Origin: JALYYC01 sp039922495
Lineage (GTDB): Bacteria > Chloroflexota > Dormibacteria > CF-121
Direction of reading: 5' to 3'
DNA: 64,000 nt
Assembly (NCBI GenBank): GCA_039922495.1
Contig: JBDTEO010000023.1
Location: forward strand, 1-64,000
Part shown: in pieces, positions 7,603 to 18,093 of the stretch
How the letters are laid out: the number at the start of each line of letters is the position of its first letter
Position numbering within the stretch: the first letter of the stretch is position 1
The notes under the pieces: generated by a model
Seen by the model: the letters and a program-made list of their open reading frames with translations, nothing else
Databases searched by the model: none
What the model was told of the DNA's origin: nothing
Position numbers and translations under genes: made by a program

Positions 7603-7821
7603 CGTATGTTGCGAGCCTGGGGAAGCGCGAACTGCAGTTTCTCGCCAGCCGGGTCGACGAAGTCAGCCTGAAGCCCGGCCAGCCTCGGATCCGGCGAATT
7701 CTTCGGCGAGATCGGCATGCTGGACAACGGGCCGGCCGAGGCGATGGTCTTGAGAACGCCCTGGCCTGACGCGACAAACATCACAGGCAAAGCGTGCCGC
7801 ACAGCACAGCCACGCCCATAG
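7603..7821 (+). pseudogene. Remnant of a cyclic-nucleotide-binding domain gene
   Basis: Two blocks in different frames each read as part of a cNMP-binding domain. About 7609-7680 encodes 'YVASLGKRELQFLASRVDEV' followed by SLKPGQ, the usual N-terminal helix and first strand. About 7684-7755 encodes 'LGSGEFFGEIGMLDNGPAEA', the phosphate-binding cassette region with its Gly-Glu pair. The middle strands are missing and the frame changes between blocks, so this is a decayed gene with an internal deletion. It ends at a stop at 7819-7821. The family is common in this window (43827, 47079). Confidence 0.6.
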
Positions 7822-7873
7822 AACGGATCTACGATTGCGCCGTCTTCGATAACCAACCGTTGAGGTGCAAGAC

Positions 7874-8128
7874 ATGCAAGCCACATTCCCGGCCCGTCGA
7901 GTTCAGCTCCGAGCCTTCATCCTTCTCCTGGCGGTTCCGATCGTCCTGATCCTGGGCGCCGTCGGTGGCTACTGGATTCGCAGCCAGGCGGCGCCGACCG
8001 TGATCACCGTGGCAGCCCAGCAGGCAGCCCCACGGATCGCGAGCGCCGGGCTCCTCGACCGCAACGCGACGGCGCCGGCGACCGCCGCCGAGCGCGCCGG
8101 CCAGCGGAGCAGCGGCACGCAGTACTGA
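7874..8128 (+). CDS. Small single-pass membrane protein
   Basis: 84 residues. A basic N-terminus (about 15 residues) is followed by one strong transmembrane helix ('AFILLLAVPIVLILGAVGGYW') and an Ala/Thr-rich tail of about 45 residues without recognisable motifs, probably outside the cell. The ATG at 7874 is chosen over a GTG at 7865 because GTTGAGG precedes it. A strong intrinsic terminator follows at 8151. It lies upstream of a second small membrane protein and a two-component system. No family is recognised. Confidence 0.6.
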   Translation: MQATFPARRVQLRAFILLLAVPIVLILGAVGGYWIRSQAAPTVITVAAQQAAPRIASAGLLDRNATAPATAAERAGQRSSGTQY

Positions 8129-8150
8129 CCCAAACGTCTGCGGGCGAGCA

Positions 8151-8177
8151 AAGGCTGGAGCCTCCCTCCAGCCTTTT
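8151..8177 (+). terminator. Intrinsic terminator
   Basis: AAGGCTGGAG at 8151-8160 pairs perfectly with CTCCAGCCTT at 8166-8175 around a 5-nt loop and runs into TTTT. It lies 22 bp after the stop of the small membrane protein. Confidence 0.85.
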
Positions 8178-8270
8178 CCTTCGTGAGGGCTGCGCCGCGC
8201 CTTCACAGGAGGTTCACAACTCGGCCCGATCATGAGCCTCAGAACAACACGACATTCAAGGAGGCTCGAC

Positions 8271-8630
8271 ATGAAGCAACGCATCGGATGGATCTGGGGG
8301 TTGGTGACGCTGGCGATCGCCGGTGTCGTCGCCGCCATCGCGTATCACGCCGGACAGATCAATAGCGCGGTCGTCACGCAGATGCCTGCAGGCACACCGA
8401 TGTACCGCGGCTACTACGGCGGTGACGGATTCTTCCCGTTCTTTGGCCTGTTCCCGCTGCTTTTCATCGGCCTGCTGCTGCTCTTCTTCTTTCGGCGACC
8501 CTGGGGACGCGGCTACTACGGACACGGCGCCCCGCACTGGCACGACCACGCGCACGATGGAACGCCCAACCAGCCCGGTCAGCCGAATCAGCCCGCACCC
8601 GGGACAACCGATCAACGCCCAGGCGCGTAA
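8271..8630 (+). CDS. Small two-helix membrane protein with His/Gly-rich tail
   Basis: 119 residues, started at the ATG at 8271 behind AAGGAGG (8258-8264). It has two transmembrane helices (about residues 7-25 and 54-75) with an extracytoplasmic GYYGGDGFFPFF segment between them. The cytoplasmic tail reads 'HGAPHWHDHAHDG' and then is Pro/Gln/Asn-rich. The His cluster could bind metal. It stands 85 bp before an OmpR-type regulator gene, and the three genes may be one unit. The family is not recognised; similar small proteins precede two-component systems in Chloroflexota-like genomes (recollection, not checked). Confidence 0.65.
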   Translation: MKQRIGWIWGLVTLAIAGVVAAIAYHAGQINSAVVTQMPAGTPMYRGYYGGDGFFPFFGLFPLLFIGLLLLFFFRRPWGRGYYGHGAPHWHDHAHDGTPNQPGQPNQPAPGTTDQRPGA

Positions 8631-8715
8631 CCTCTCCCCTTCCGACAGCCGGCGGCGGCCCGATTGGGTCGCCCCGGCTGCCTCTATCCCGGCAAGCGAC
8701 GCTACGATCACAGGC

Positions 8716-9401
<686 letters not shown>

Positions 9402-9405
<4 letters not shown>

Positions 9406-10544
9406 GTCAGCGTCCACCGCGGGGTCCGTGGCGCGGTGGCCCTCCGCCATGGATGCGGCCGGGAGCGAGCAAGCCGCCCTGGTGGCCGGAAGGTGAGGCG
9501 TGGCCGCCGACTCGGTCGCCGTGGGCGCGCAGTCGAGGCCGCTTTATGCGACGGTTCGCCCTCTTACTCGTTGGCGTCGTCTTCATGGCCGGGGTGGTCG
9601 GAACACTCGGCGTCTGGGTGGCGGCCAACGCGCTCGGCGTCTGGCGCACCACCAATCACGCGCGGGACTTCCCCATCATCTTTCTCTTGCTGGCGATTGT
9701 CGGGGTCATTGTCGTGGCGCGCGGGCTCAGGCGGATGACCCGCCCGTTCGGCAGCCTGGTCGAGGCGGCCGGTCACATCCAGGAGGGCGATTACACCGTT
9801 CGTGTCCCCGAGTGGGGATCGCCTGACTCCCGCTCGGTGTCGCGGGCCTTCAACGCGATGTCCGCACGCCTGGAGGAAACGGACAAGCAGCGCCGCTCGT
9901 TCCTGGCCGACGTGACCCACGAACTCCGCACGCCCCTTTCCATCATCCGCGGCCAGGCCGAGGGGATCACGGATGGCGTGTACCCGGGAGACGCCGCCCA
10001 CATGACCCCCATCATCGAGGCGACGCAAACGCTGGAACGGCTTGTCGATGATCTGCGGACGCTGGCGCTGGCAGAGACCGGAAACCTCCGGCTCAATCGG
10101 GAGCCCGTCGACCTGGCCTTATTGGTCAACGAGTCAGTCGCATCGTTTCAGCCGCAGGCCCAGGCGAAGGGCGTCGACCTTCGGGCCGAGGTGGCTCAGG
10201 CGGTGCCGACCGTCTCGGCGGACCCGGTGCGGATCCGAAGCGTGTTGGCGAATCTTCTCGGCAATGCCCTCGCGCATACGCCGGGGGCCGGCTCGATCCG
10301 CGTGCTGGTCGAACCCGCGCCCGACAGCGTGGCGATTTCGGTTCGCGATACGGGGCCAGGGATTCCCGCCGACCTCCTGCCACGCGTCTTCGACCGGTTT
10401 GTCAGAGGCAGCGGCTCGACGGGCTCCGGCCTCGGACTGGCCATCGCGAAGGACATCGTGTCCGCGCACGGCGGGACGATCGCCGCGGAAAGCACAGTCG
10501 GGAAGGGGACGACGGTCCGGTTTACGCTGCCGCGCTCCGTCTAG
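9402..10544 (+). CDS. HAMP-containing sensor histidine kinase
   Basis: 380 residues. A cytoplasmic N-terminal segment of about 48 residues is rich in Trp, Pro, Arg and Gly, which is unusual. Two transmembrane helices follow (about 50-75 and 88-107) with a very short external loop, then HAMP, a HisKA domain with 'DVTHELRTPLS' and an HATPase domain with N box 'LLGNALAHT' and G boxes 'DTGPGI' and 'GSGLGLAI'. The tiny external loop suggests it senses within the membrane or through a partner, perhaps the small membrane protein at 8271. It partners the regulator at 8716. Confidence 0.93.
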
Positions 10545-10561
10545 TTATCCTCGTAGCGCCG

Positions 10562-11188
10562 ATGAGCAAGGGGCGCGTCGAGGCGTTCAGCGACGGGGTC
10601 TTCGCCGTGGCCGCAACCCTGTTGATTTTCAACATCCAGATCGACAAGACCGCACCTGGCGGGTTGCTCGCCGCGCTGCTGGCGGCCTGGCCCAAGTACG
10701 CCGCCTATGTGGCGAGCTTTTTGACGATCGGCGTGATGTGGATGAATCATCACGGGCTCTTCGAGCGCATCGCCCGGTTGAATCGCCCGCTGCTGCTGCT
10801 CAACTTGCTGCTCCTGATGGCGATCGTCTTCCTTCCCTTCTCCACCTCCTTGCTCGGTAGCAACATCCAAGTGCCGCGCGACGCGAATATCGCTGCCAGC
10901 TTTTACGGGCTCAACGCCTTCGTGATCGCGGTGTTCTTCAGCTCGGTATGGATCTATGCGCTAGCCCATCCGGACTTACTGAGGCCGGACGTGGACCGAG
11001 AGGCGGCGACGCGCTCCTGGCCGCGCTTCTCCGTCGGCCTGGTCGTCTACCTGGCCTGTGTTCCGCTCGGCCTGCTCAGCCCGATCGCCGTGGTCATCGT
11101 GTGCGCCGGTATCGCCGTCTACTACATCTTCGAGCGGCTGCCCGACATCACACGGGCGTCAGCGACAGGGTCGCCGCCGCGCGCCTGA
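10562..11188 (+). CDS. TMEM175-family (DUF1211) potassium channel
   Basis: 208 residues with six transmembrane helices. The first helix has the family hallmark 'RVEAFSDGVFAVAATLLIF' (FSDG motif). Bacterial TMEM175 proteins are tetrameric K+ channels with one six-helix repeat per subunit, and this length fits. It starts 17 bp after the histidine kinase ends, so it is likely co-transcribed with that two-component system. Confidence 0.85.
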   Translation: MSKGRVEAFSDGVFAVAATLLIFNIQIDKTAPGGLLAALLAAWPKYAAYVASFLTIGVMWMNHHGLFERIARLNRPLLLLNLLLLMAIVFLPFSTSLLGSNIQVPRDANIAASFYGLNAFVIAVFFSSVWIYALAHPDLLRPDVDREAATRSWPRFSVGLVVYLACVPLGLLSPIAVVIVCAGIAVYYIFERLPDITRASATGSPPRA

Positions 11189-11204
11189 GCGTAGGAAGAG
11201 CGTT

Positions 11205-11741
11205 CTAGCCGGACACGACGGCGACCGTCGCGGCGCTGCTGGCAGCTGCCGAGTCCTCGGCGTGCAGCAGGATCAGGTACCAGCCGAGCAGGACGAGCAA
11301 CGAGAGGTCGGGGCGTGACGTCACTTCCGGCGCGATCTCGACCTGGCCGCTCGCTTTCATGAAGCCCTGCCGGCCCTTGAACCGGACCAGTGGCTCGTCG
11401 GTCTCCTGCCAGACCCATTGGGTTTGCCAGAAGTTGCCCGAGGAGAATTTGATTGGCTTGCCGCCCAGCGGCTCGAGGATGCCGCCACCCGTCCAGCGCG
11501 GCGAGAAGATCGCGATGTCGGCGTCGGACCCCGCCAGTCGGACGGAGACGCGCGGCTGCCAGAAGCCCTGCCGCTTGAAGGTCCAGTGGCCGTCGGCGGC
11601 CTCGGCGTCGGCCAGCGAGCCTCGTTGGAAGGTCAGGGTGGCGACGATGTCATCGCCGGCACGCAGCTCGTGGGTTCGCTTCAGCGCCTTCGGCTGGCTC
11701 CAGACCAGTTCTTCGCCGGCTACCTCGGCAAGCGGTCGCAC
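11205..11741 (-). CDS. Uncharacterised protein, beta-rich
   Basis: 178 residues from a GTG at 11741. It has alternating strand-like segments with many Trp and Phe ('DGHWTFKRQGFWQPRVSVRL', 'FSSGNFWQTQWVWQETDEPLVRF') and a single hydrophobic stretch near the C-terminus ('LSLLVLLGWYLILLHAE'). The pattern recalls tubby/LURP-one-like barrels ending in a membrane helix, but I cannot confirm that. It is convergent with the TMEM175 gene and divergent from the next regulator. Confidence 0.65.
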   Translation of the reverse strand: MRPLAEVAGEELVWSQPKALKRTHELRAGDDIVATLTFQRGSLADAEAADGHWTFKRQGFWQPRVSVRLAGSDADIAIFSPRWTGGGILEPLGGKPIKFSSGNFWQTQWVWQETDEPLVRFKGRQGFMKASGQVEIAPEVTSRPDLSLLVLLGWYLILLHAEDSAAASSAATVAVVSG

Positions 11742-11811
11742 GAGAATCAGTCTAGGTGCTTCATGCCAGCGTCACATTCAGTACGTAGGCTCTTTATAGG
11801 ATGACGCCGGA

Positions 11812-12519
11812 GTGAGCGCACCCATCCTCGTCGTCGACGACGATCCGAAGATCGTGACGCTGGTCCGCACCTACCTGGAACGGGAGGGCTTCGCCGTCGT
11901 GAGTGCGAGCGATGGGAAGGCTGCCCTCAGGTTGGTCGCCGAGTCACAGCCTCGCCTGATCGTCCTCGATCTGATGCTGCCCGAGCTGGACGGGTTGGCC
12001 CTGATGCGCATCGTCCGGGAGCGTTCCGAGGTGCCGATCGTGATGCTGTCAGCGCGAGGCACGCCCGCCGACCGTGTCTACGGCATCCATGAAGGCGCCG
12101 ATGACTACCTGGTCAAGCCGTTCTCCCCCGCCGAGCTGGTCGTTCGCGTCAAGGCCGTCCTGCGTCGGGCAGAGCGCGGGCAGGACCGGCTGAAGCATGG
12201 CGGCGCTCTCCGGTATGGCGATCTTTCCATCGACCTGGACCGCTTTGAGGTTCGGCGCGGGAGGCAAATTATTGTGCTGACGGCGGCCGAGTTCCGTCTC
12301 CTGACGGCGCTGATTCAGGCGGAAGGACGCGTTCTGACGCGCCAGGCACTACTGGACGCCCTTTATGGCCCGGTGCAGGGCGACGCGCTCGAGCGCACCA
12401 TCGATGTGCATGTGGGCCGGCTCCGGGACAAGCTCGGTGAGGACGCCGGGCAGCCGCGCTACATCGCGACCGTGCGTGGAGCCGGGTACCGGGCGGTCAA
12501 CGGCAAGGAGCCGCGGTGA
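11812..12519 (+). CDS. OmpR/PhoB-type response regulator
   Basis: 235 residues from GTG at 11812. The receiver has the acidic pocket in 'LVVDDDPKIV', Asp in 'LIVLDLMLPELDG' and Lys in 'YLVKPFSPAEL'. The winged-helix output contains 'VLTAAEFRLLTALIQAEGRV' and ends 'YIATVRGAGYRAV'. It overlaps the kinase gene by GTGA. It is similar to, but distinct from, the regulator at 8716. Confidence 0.93.
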   Translation: MSAPILVVDDDPKIVTLVRTYLEREGFAVVSASDGKAALRLVAESQPRLIVLDLMLPELDGLALMRIVRERSEVPIVMLSARGTPADRVYGIHEGADDYLVKPFSPAELVVRVKAVLRRAERGQDRLKHGGALRYGDLSIDLDRFEVRRGRQIIVLTAAEFRLLTALIQAEGRVLTRQALLDALYGPVQGDALERTIDVHVGRLRDKLGEDAGQPRYIATVRGAGYRAVNGKEPR

Positions 12520-13595
12520 AGAGATCGGCATGGTGGCCTCCGAGCGGAATCGCCCTTCGGGTCGCCGTCCTCTCACTGCTGGTCACGAGTGCGGCCCTGA
12601 TCGTGCTTGCTGTTGGCGTGCTCGGCGTGGCGCAGTCAACCTTCAACCAGCTGATGGTGCAGGCGGGGCAATCCGCGGAGACGGCGCGAACCATGTTCGA
12701 CCACAGCGTGGTGGCGGTCTTCACCGTGGCGGCCGTCATCGCGGTGGGGATCAGCATCCTGCTTGCCTCACTGCTGGCGATGAGGTTCGCACGTCCGCTC
12801 GACGAGATGGCGCGGGCCGCCCGCCGCCTGGCGCAGGGCCAGTACCACACGCGGGTCGCCCGCAGTGGGCCCGAGGAACTGGCGTCGCTGGCGGACTCCT
12901 TCAACCAGATGGCGGAGAGCCTGGAAGAGCAGGAGCGGATGCGGCGAGACTTCATCGCCAACGCGGCCCACGAGCTGAGCACGCCGCTCACCAACCTGCA
13001 GGGATATCTGGAGGCCCTCCGGGACGGCGTGATCCCGCCCAGCCCGGAGCAATTCCGTTCCCTACAAGAGGAAGTCGATCGGCTGGGACGCCTCGCGCGG
13101 TCTCTCGAGACGCTCGCCGATGACAGCGGGCCAGGTGCCGCGGCGGCCGAGGCGATCGATCTGGCCCAGGCGGTGCGGTCAGCGGTCGACCTCGCCCGGC
13201 CATCATTCGAGCGGAACCAGATCAGCCTGCTGCTCCACGTGCCGGATCGACTCCCCGCCCGCGCCGACCCCGACCAGCTGGCGCAGGTGCTGGCGAATCT
13301 GCTCCAGAATGCGTCGCGGTACACGGAGGCTGGCGGGACGGCAACGATCGCCGCGGAAGCGAGGCGGAGCGATGTCCTGGTCTCCGTCACCAACACCGGC
13401 GACGGGATTCCTCAACAGGACCTCCCGCGGGTCTTCGAGCGCTTCTACCGGGTCGAGAAATCGCGAGACCGGGCACGGGGCGGCGCCGGCATCGGGCTCG
13501 CGATCGTCAAGCAGCTGATCGAGGCGACCGGCGGGCGCGTCGGCGCCGAATCCTACGCCGGCCTGACGAGGATCTGGTTCAGCCTGCCTGCCTAA
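12516..13595 (+). CDS. HAMP-containing sensor histidine kinase
   Basis: 359 residues. Two transmembrane helices (about 13-35 and 67-88) enclose an external segment of about 30 residues. HAMP follows, then HisKA with the phosphoacceptor His in 'NAAHELSTPL', and HATPase with 'LLQNASRYTEAGG', 'NTGDGIPQQDLPRVFERFYR' and 'GAGIGLAIV'. All catalytic boxes are present. Its partner is the regulator at 11812. A hairpin with a T-rich tail follows. Confidence 0.93.
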   Translation: MKRSAWWPPSGIALRVAVLSLLVTSAALIVLAVGVLGVAQSTFNQLMVQAGQSAETARTMFDHSVVAVFTVAAVIAVGISILLASLLAMRFARPLDEMARAARRLAQGQYHTRVARSGPEELASLADSFNQMAESLEEQERMRRDFIANAAHELSTPLTNLQGYLEALRDGVIPPSPEQFRSLQEEVDRLGRLARSLETLADDSGPGAAAAEAIDLAQAVRSAVDLARPSFERNQISLLLHVPDRLPARADPDQLAQVLANLLQNASRYTEAGGTATIAAEARRSDVLVSVTNTGDGIPQQDLPRVFERFYRVEKSRDRARGGAGIGLAIVKQLIEATGGRVGAESYAGLTRIWFSLPA

Positions 13596-13608
13596 GCCCT
13601 TCACCATT

Positions 13609-13640
13609 CCTTCCCCGCGAGCGGAGGAGGGAAATCTTTT
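13609..13640 (+). terminator. Probable terminator after the kinase gene
   Basis: An imperfect hairpin (TTCCTTCCCCGC, then GCGGAGGAGGGAA) is followed by ATCTTTTG. One mismatch and G-T pairs weaken the stem, but the T-rich tail supports termination here. Confidence 0.45.
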
Positions 13641-13731
13641 GTGTCGATTGGATGACGGGACTTCATCCGCCGGTCATTCGCCGTCTCTAGGCTTCCCGGA
13701 CATGCCGACACCACTGTCCCAAGGAGGAACC

Positions 13732-14874
13732 ATGCGACAACTGTTTCGACTCGTCACGATCATCGCCGCGGGGGCGACTGCCCTACTGGCGGCACCTGCG
13801 GTCCTCGCCCACGCCGACGCGCCCAGCACCGGCGCCGACCACGCCGTCTTCGTCCAGACCGACGACCCGGCCGGCAACTCGATCGTCGCCTATGCCCGCC
13901 ACGACGACGGCACCCTTACTTATTCGGCGACCTATCCAACCGGCGGCAACGGCGGCCGCGCGGCCGGCGCCGCCGTCGATCCGCTCGCCTCGCAGGGCTC
14001 GCTCGTTTACGACGCCCAGCACCGACTGCTCCTGGCGCCGAACGCCGGCAGTAACACCGTGTCGGTTTTCGGCGTCAGCGGGGATCGCCTGCATCTGAGC
14101 CAGGTGATCAGCAGCGGCGGGCCGTTCCCGGCCAGCATCGGTATCCACGGCAATCTCGCGTATGTGCTCGACGCCGGGAACGCGGGCTATGTCAGCGGCT
14201 ATCGCATCGCGGGCGGAACGCTCCACCCGATCGAAGGATCCTTGCGCTCGCTCAACCTGCCGAACGCCAACCCGCCCTTCTTCCTGTCAGCGCCCGCCCA
14301 GGTCGGCTTTTCGCCCGACGGTCGCGACTTGATCGTCACCCTGAAGGGCAACCACGGCGGCTCGGTTGACGTCTTCGGTGTGACCGCCAGCGGCCGGCTC
14401 TCGAGCGCGCCGACCACGACCACGGTCGGGGGCAACGCCTTCGCCTTTCTCTTCGATCCGGCCGGTCAGCTGGTAATCGTCAACGCGGCCTTTGGCAACC
14501 TGTCCACCTACCAGGTCAACAGCAACGAGACGCTGACCCTGATCAATGCCGGTACCCCGGATGGCCAGGCCGCAGCCTGCTGGGTCGCGACCGCCCGCGA
14601 CAACTACTATGCGGCCAACGCTGGTAGCGGCACGCTCAGTCAATACCAGATCGCCGGCAATGGCACCGTCACGCTGAAGAACCCGGTCGCGGCGGCCGGA
14701 ATCCCGGGCGCCGTCGACATGGCGGTCAGCGCCGATCAGCATTTCCTCTATGCGCAGAGCGGCGCCAGTTCCTCGATTCGCGGGTTTGCCGTGAATGCCG
14801 ATGGCTCCTTGACGCTCGTCGGGTCATGGATCATCCCGGATGGCGGCAGCCAGGAGGGCATCGCCGCCGCCTAG
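13732..14874 (+). CDS. Exported lactonase-like beta-propeller protein
   Basis: 380 residues from the ATG at 13732 behind AAGGAGGA. A signal peptide (about 1-27, cut near VLAHADA) is followed by seven YVTN-like blades with repeating 'HAVFVQTDDPAGNSIVAYAR', 'LLAPNAGSNTVSVFGV', 'YAANAGSGTLSQYQI' and 'LYAQSGASSSIRGF' units. The fold is that of 6-phosphogluconolactonase/YVTN proteins, but export argues against the cytoplasmic pentose-phosphate role. Its substrate is unknown. It appears monocistronic. Confidence 0.85.
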   Translation: MRQLFRLVTIIAAGATALLAAPAVLAHADAPSTGADHAVFVQTDDPAGNSIVAYARHDDGTLTYSATYPTGGNGGRAAGAAVDPLASQGSLVYDAQHRLLLAPNAGSNTVSVFGVSGDRLHLSQVISSGGPFPASIGIHGNLAYVLDAGNAGYVSGYRIAGGTLHPIEGSLRSLNLPNANPPFFLSAPAQVGFSPDGRDLIVTLKGNHGGSVDVFGVTASGRLSSAPTTTTVGGNAFAFLFDPAGQLVIVNAAFGNLSTYQVNSNETLTLINAGTPDGQAAACWVATARDNYYAANAGSGTLSQYQIAGNGTVTLKNPVAAAGIPGAVDMAVSADQHFLYAQSGASSSIRGFAVNADGSLTLVGSWIIPDGGSQEGIAAA

Positions 14875-14890
14875 ACATCGCCAAAACAAG

Positions 14891-14930
14891 GCGGGGGAGG
14901 GAGACGATGAGTTTGAATCCCCTCCCCCGC
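14891..14930 (+). repeat. Perfect 10-bp inverted repeat around a start codon
   Basis: GCGGGGGAGG at 14891-14900 is the exact reverse complement of CCTCCCCCGC at 14921-14930. The loop holds the ATG at 14907, and the left arm contains the GGGGGAGG that would act as its ribosome-binding site. It may terminate the upstream gene or hide the ribosome site. Confidence 0.6.
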
Positions 14931-15104
14931 TCCGTCCGACGGGCGGGGCCTTTGTGGCTTCTCGATGGTGACTGGCGCTTCGAGCTTGTCACCCGCGACG
15001 TGGGGCTGGTCGAGCGCTGGTTCGAGCGCCACGACTACCGCGACCGGGCGGTCGTGCCAATGTCGCAACGCGCCGCGACCTCGCCGAGTGCTCCGCCTAA
15101 GTAG
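14907..15104 (+). pseudogene. Truncated glycoside hydrolase family 2 N-terminus
   Basis: The 65-residue frame has the opening of a GH2 sugar-binding domain: 'PLWLLDGDWRFELVTRDVGLVERWF' in pieces around residues 14-38 ('LDGDWRFEL' is the hallmark of beta-galactosidase/beta-mannosidase type enzymes), then 'HDYRDRAVVPMSQR', which matches the place where 'IxVPxSW' is expected. A stop comes at 15102, and no other GH2 domain (Ig-like, TIM barrel) follows. The family is usually 600-1000 residues, so this is a relic cut off after the first two strands. Confidence 0.6.
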
Positions 15105-15395
15105 GGGTCAACGATCCGCCGATGCTGGTGATTGACAACGACGGCTGGCATCATTGGTGTGTCCCTTCGGGTTTGCGTCGATCCCAAACGCGCAACCCTC
15201 ATCCGAACGGATGACTGTCGAGGAGGAAATCCCAATTCCTACCTATTTGTGAAGATCCGCGAAAGCAGCACATGTAGTATTTCGGGTGTATGGTGTTGAC
15301 ACCATTCGGGCGCCCTGCGCCCTCAAAGTTCGGGACATGCTCGAACGACAGTCCTCTCAGGGTCGGCAAATCATAGGGTGGCAGGCGGTAATGTA

Positions 15396-15731
15396 ATGCC
15401 AGACCTCGATCGCCGCAATGGCCATAAGGCAAGCGTGGCCGCCAACGCAACCAACGTCGACCGGCTGATGTATGGGGAAGACCCCGAAACGACGTCCTCG
15501 GAACAAGCCGAGAGCTGGATCAAGGCTTACCACGAGCTGCTCGAATTCAAGGACAGGCTGCTCCTGGACATGGAGTCTGGCATCAAGAGCCTGTCCGAGC
15601 CGGGGGGCCGCGAGATCCGCGACCTCGACGTCACGCTGATCGAGATCCAGCGGAGGCGGTACCGCGCGCGCCTTGTCTACTGGGAGGGCCGCAAAACGCA
15701 ACTCCTGTCGCAGGGGAGAAAGAGCGCGTGA
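15396..15731 (+). CDS. Small helical protein, tandem paralog A
   Basis: About 111 residues from the ATG at 15396 (a GTG at 15378 is possible). The core reads 'SWIKAYHELLEFKDRLLLDM', then 'GGREIRDLDVTLIEIQRRRY' and 'ARLVYWEGRKTQL'. It is predicted all-helical and charged, with no signal peptide or membrane helix. It aligns along its whole core with the protein encoded next. The family is not recognised. The pair stands directly upstream of the sigma factor gene. Confidence 0.65.
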   Translation: MPDLDRRNGHKASVAANATNVDRLMYGEDPETTSSEQAESWIKAYHELLEFKDRLLLDMESGIKSLSEPGGREIRDLDVTLIEIQRRRYRARLVYWEGRKTQLLSQGRKSA

Positions 15732-16120
15732 CCGAGTTTCACAATCCGGAACACGAGGGACTAGCCAGCAAGGCGATCGATCCCTACCGGCTGATGGAGA
15801 CCGAACGGCCGGACTCGGACGATCCGGAGGATTTCCATCACTGGATCACGGTCTACACGGAGCTTGCCGACTTCAAAGTCAAGATGCTGGCGGATATGGT
15901 CAAGCACATGCCAGAGATGCCACCGGTGGCCGCCGCTGAGATCCGGGGGATCGACATGGCGATCATCCGCCGGCAGCTGGCCCGCTACGAGGGACGGCTC
16001 GCCTTCTGGCAGCACCGGGCAGGGGAAGTCGCCACGCAGACGGCTCGACTGGCAGCCGCGATGGGCACAGAGACGCCGAATTCTTCACAAAGGGACGTTT
16101 CCTCCCAACTTAATTACTAG
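15728..16120 (+). CDS. Small helical protein, tandem paralog B
   Basis: 130 residues from GTG at 15728, overlapping the previous stop (GTGA) with AGGGGAG before it. The core 'HWITVYTELADFKVKMLADM', 'AAEIRGIDMAIIRRQLARYE' and 'GRLAFWQHRAGEV' mirrors paralog A position by position (W-I-Y-EL-FK-L-DM, then EIR-D-I-R-Y, then W). The two may form a heterodimer of helical hairpins. Function is unknown. Confidence 0.7.
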   Translation: MTEFHNPEHEGLASKAIDPYRLMETERPDSDDPEDFHHWITVYTELADFKVKMLADMVKHMPEMPPVAAAEIRGIDMAIIRRQLARYEGRLAFWQHRAGEVATQTARLAAAMGTETPNSSQRDVSSQLNY

Positions 16121-16203
16121 AAACCTGATAGTCATGGCATCACATTCGAAATGATGCTGGACGAATGGTGTCTGAATACGTCAAACTTGGGTAAGAAAAC
16201 TTC

Positions 16204-17337
<1,134 letters not shown>

Positions 17338-17373
17338 GACCGCGGCTTTGACGCGCCGGTAGCGGAGTACCCG

Positions 17374-17991
17374 ATGGCGATCCGGCCACGCCTGATTCCT
17401 CTGCTGGAGCAGTTCGACTTCGCACGCGAGCGCCTCGTCAAACGCCTGACGGGGCCGAGCGGCGACAGTGGAAACGGCACCAGCATCGAAATCGCGGCGA
17501 TGACCGACGAGGAATATCTCTGGGAACCGGTGGCGAACTGCTGGTCGATCCGCCGCCGCGAGGCAGGACCGGGGCCACGCGCGACTCGGCTTGTCGGCGC
17601 CGGCGAGTGGGGTCGCGACTCCGCCAGCCCGCCCCCATGGCCGCCGCCGGTCACCACGATCGCCTGGCGACTTGGTCATCTCAGCGAGATGCTGACCTTA
17701 CGGGCCGACTACACCATCGGGAGCCACTCGATGACGCGGGACCAGTATCGCTTCCGTGGCGACGTCGCCGGAGCCCTCGCCGCCTTCGACACGGGCGCGA
17801 GTGCCTGGCGGGACGCGGTGGTCAGCGCGGATGACGCCGCCCTTGACCAGGTCGGTCACAGCACCTACCCGGATGGCAGCGACGCCGAAGAGCCCTTCGT
17901 CGAGATTGTCTGGTGGGTCAACCAGGAACTGCTGCACCACGGCGCCGAGATCGCCCTGCTACGCGACCTCTACCGCGAACGGCGAGCCTAG
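17374..17991 (+). CDS. DinB superfamily protein
   Basis: 205 residues forming a four-helix DinB/YfiT-like bundle. 'TTIAWRLGHLSEML' in the second helix and 'WWVNQELLHHGAEIALLRDLY' in the last supply the three His residues of the usual metal site. An insert of about 30 residues rich in Pro, Arg and Gly lies between the first two helices. Family members are often thiol transferases or of unknown function. It lies 36 bp after the sigma factor gene and may share its transcript. Confidence 0.8.
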   Translation: MAIRPRLIPLLEQFDFARERLVKRLTGPSGDSGNGTSIEIAAMTDEEYLWEPVANCWSIRRREAGPGPRATRLVGAGEWGRDSASPPPWPPPVTTIAWRLGHLSEMLTLRADYTIGSHSMTRDQYRFRGDVAGALAAFDTGASAWRDAVVSADDAALDQVGHSTYPDGSDAEEPFVEIVWWVNQELLHHGAEIALLRDLYRERRA

Positions 17992-18093
17992 CGCGCCTCC
18001 CGGCGGCCGAGCACGAGCTTGAAGTTGGCCTGGGAACGTGTCAGGGTTAAGCGACGACGGCTCAGCTGACAATACCCGAGAGGAGGGAATTCG

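Noticed and set aside
15122..15214. A 30-codon open frame starting MLVIDNDGWHHW after the GH2 stub
   Set aside because: No ribosome site, no homology and no conserved partner; it may be further debris of the same decayed region.
15105..15395. A 291-bp gap searched for promoters and small genes
   Set aside because: A TTGACA at 15295-15300 inside a short palindrome (TGGTGTTGACACCA) was noted, but no -10 follows at a useful distance.
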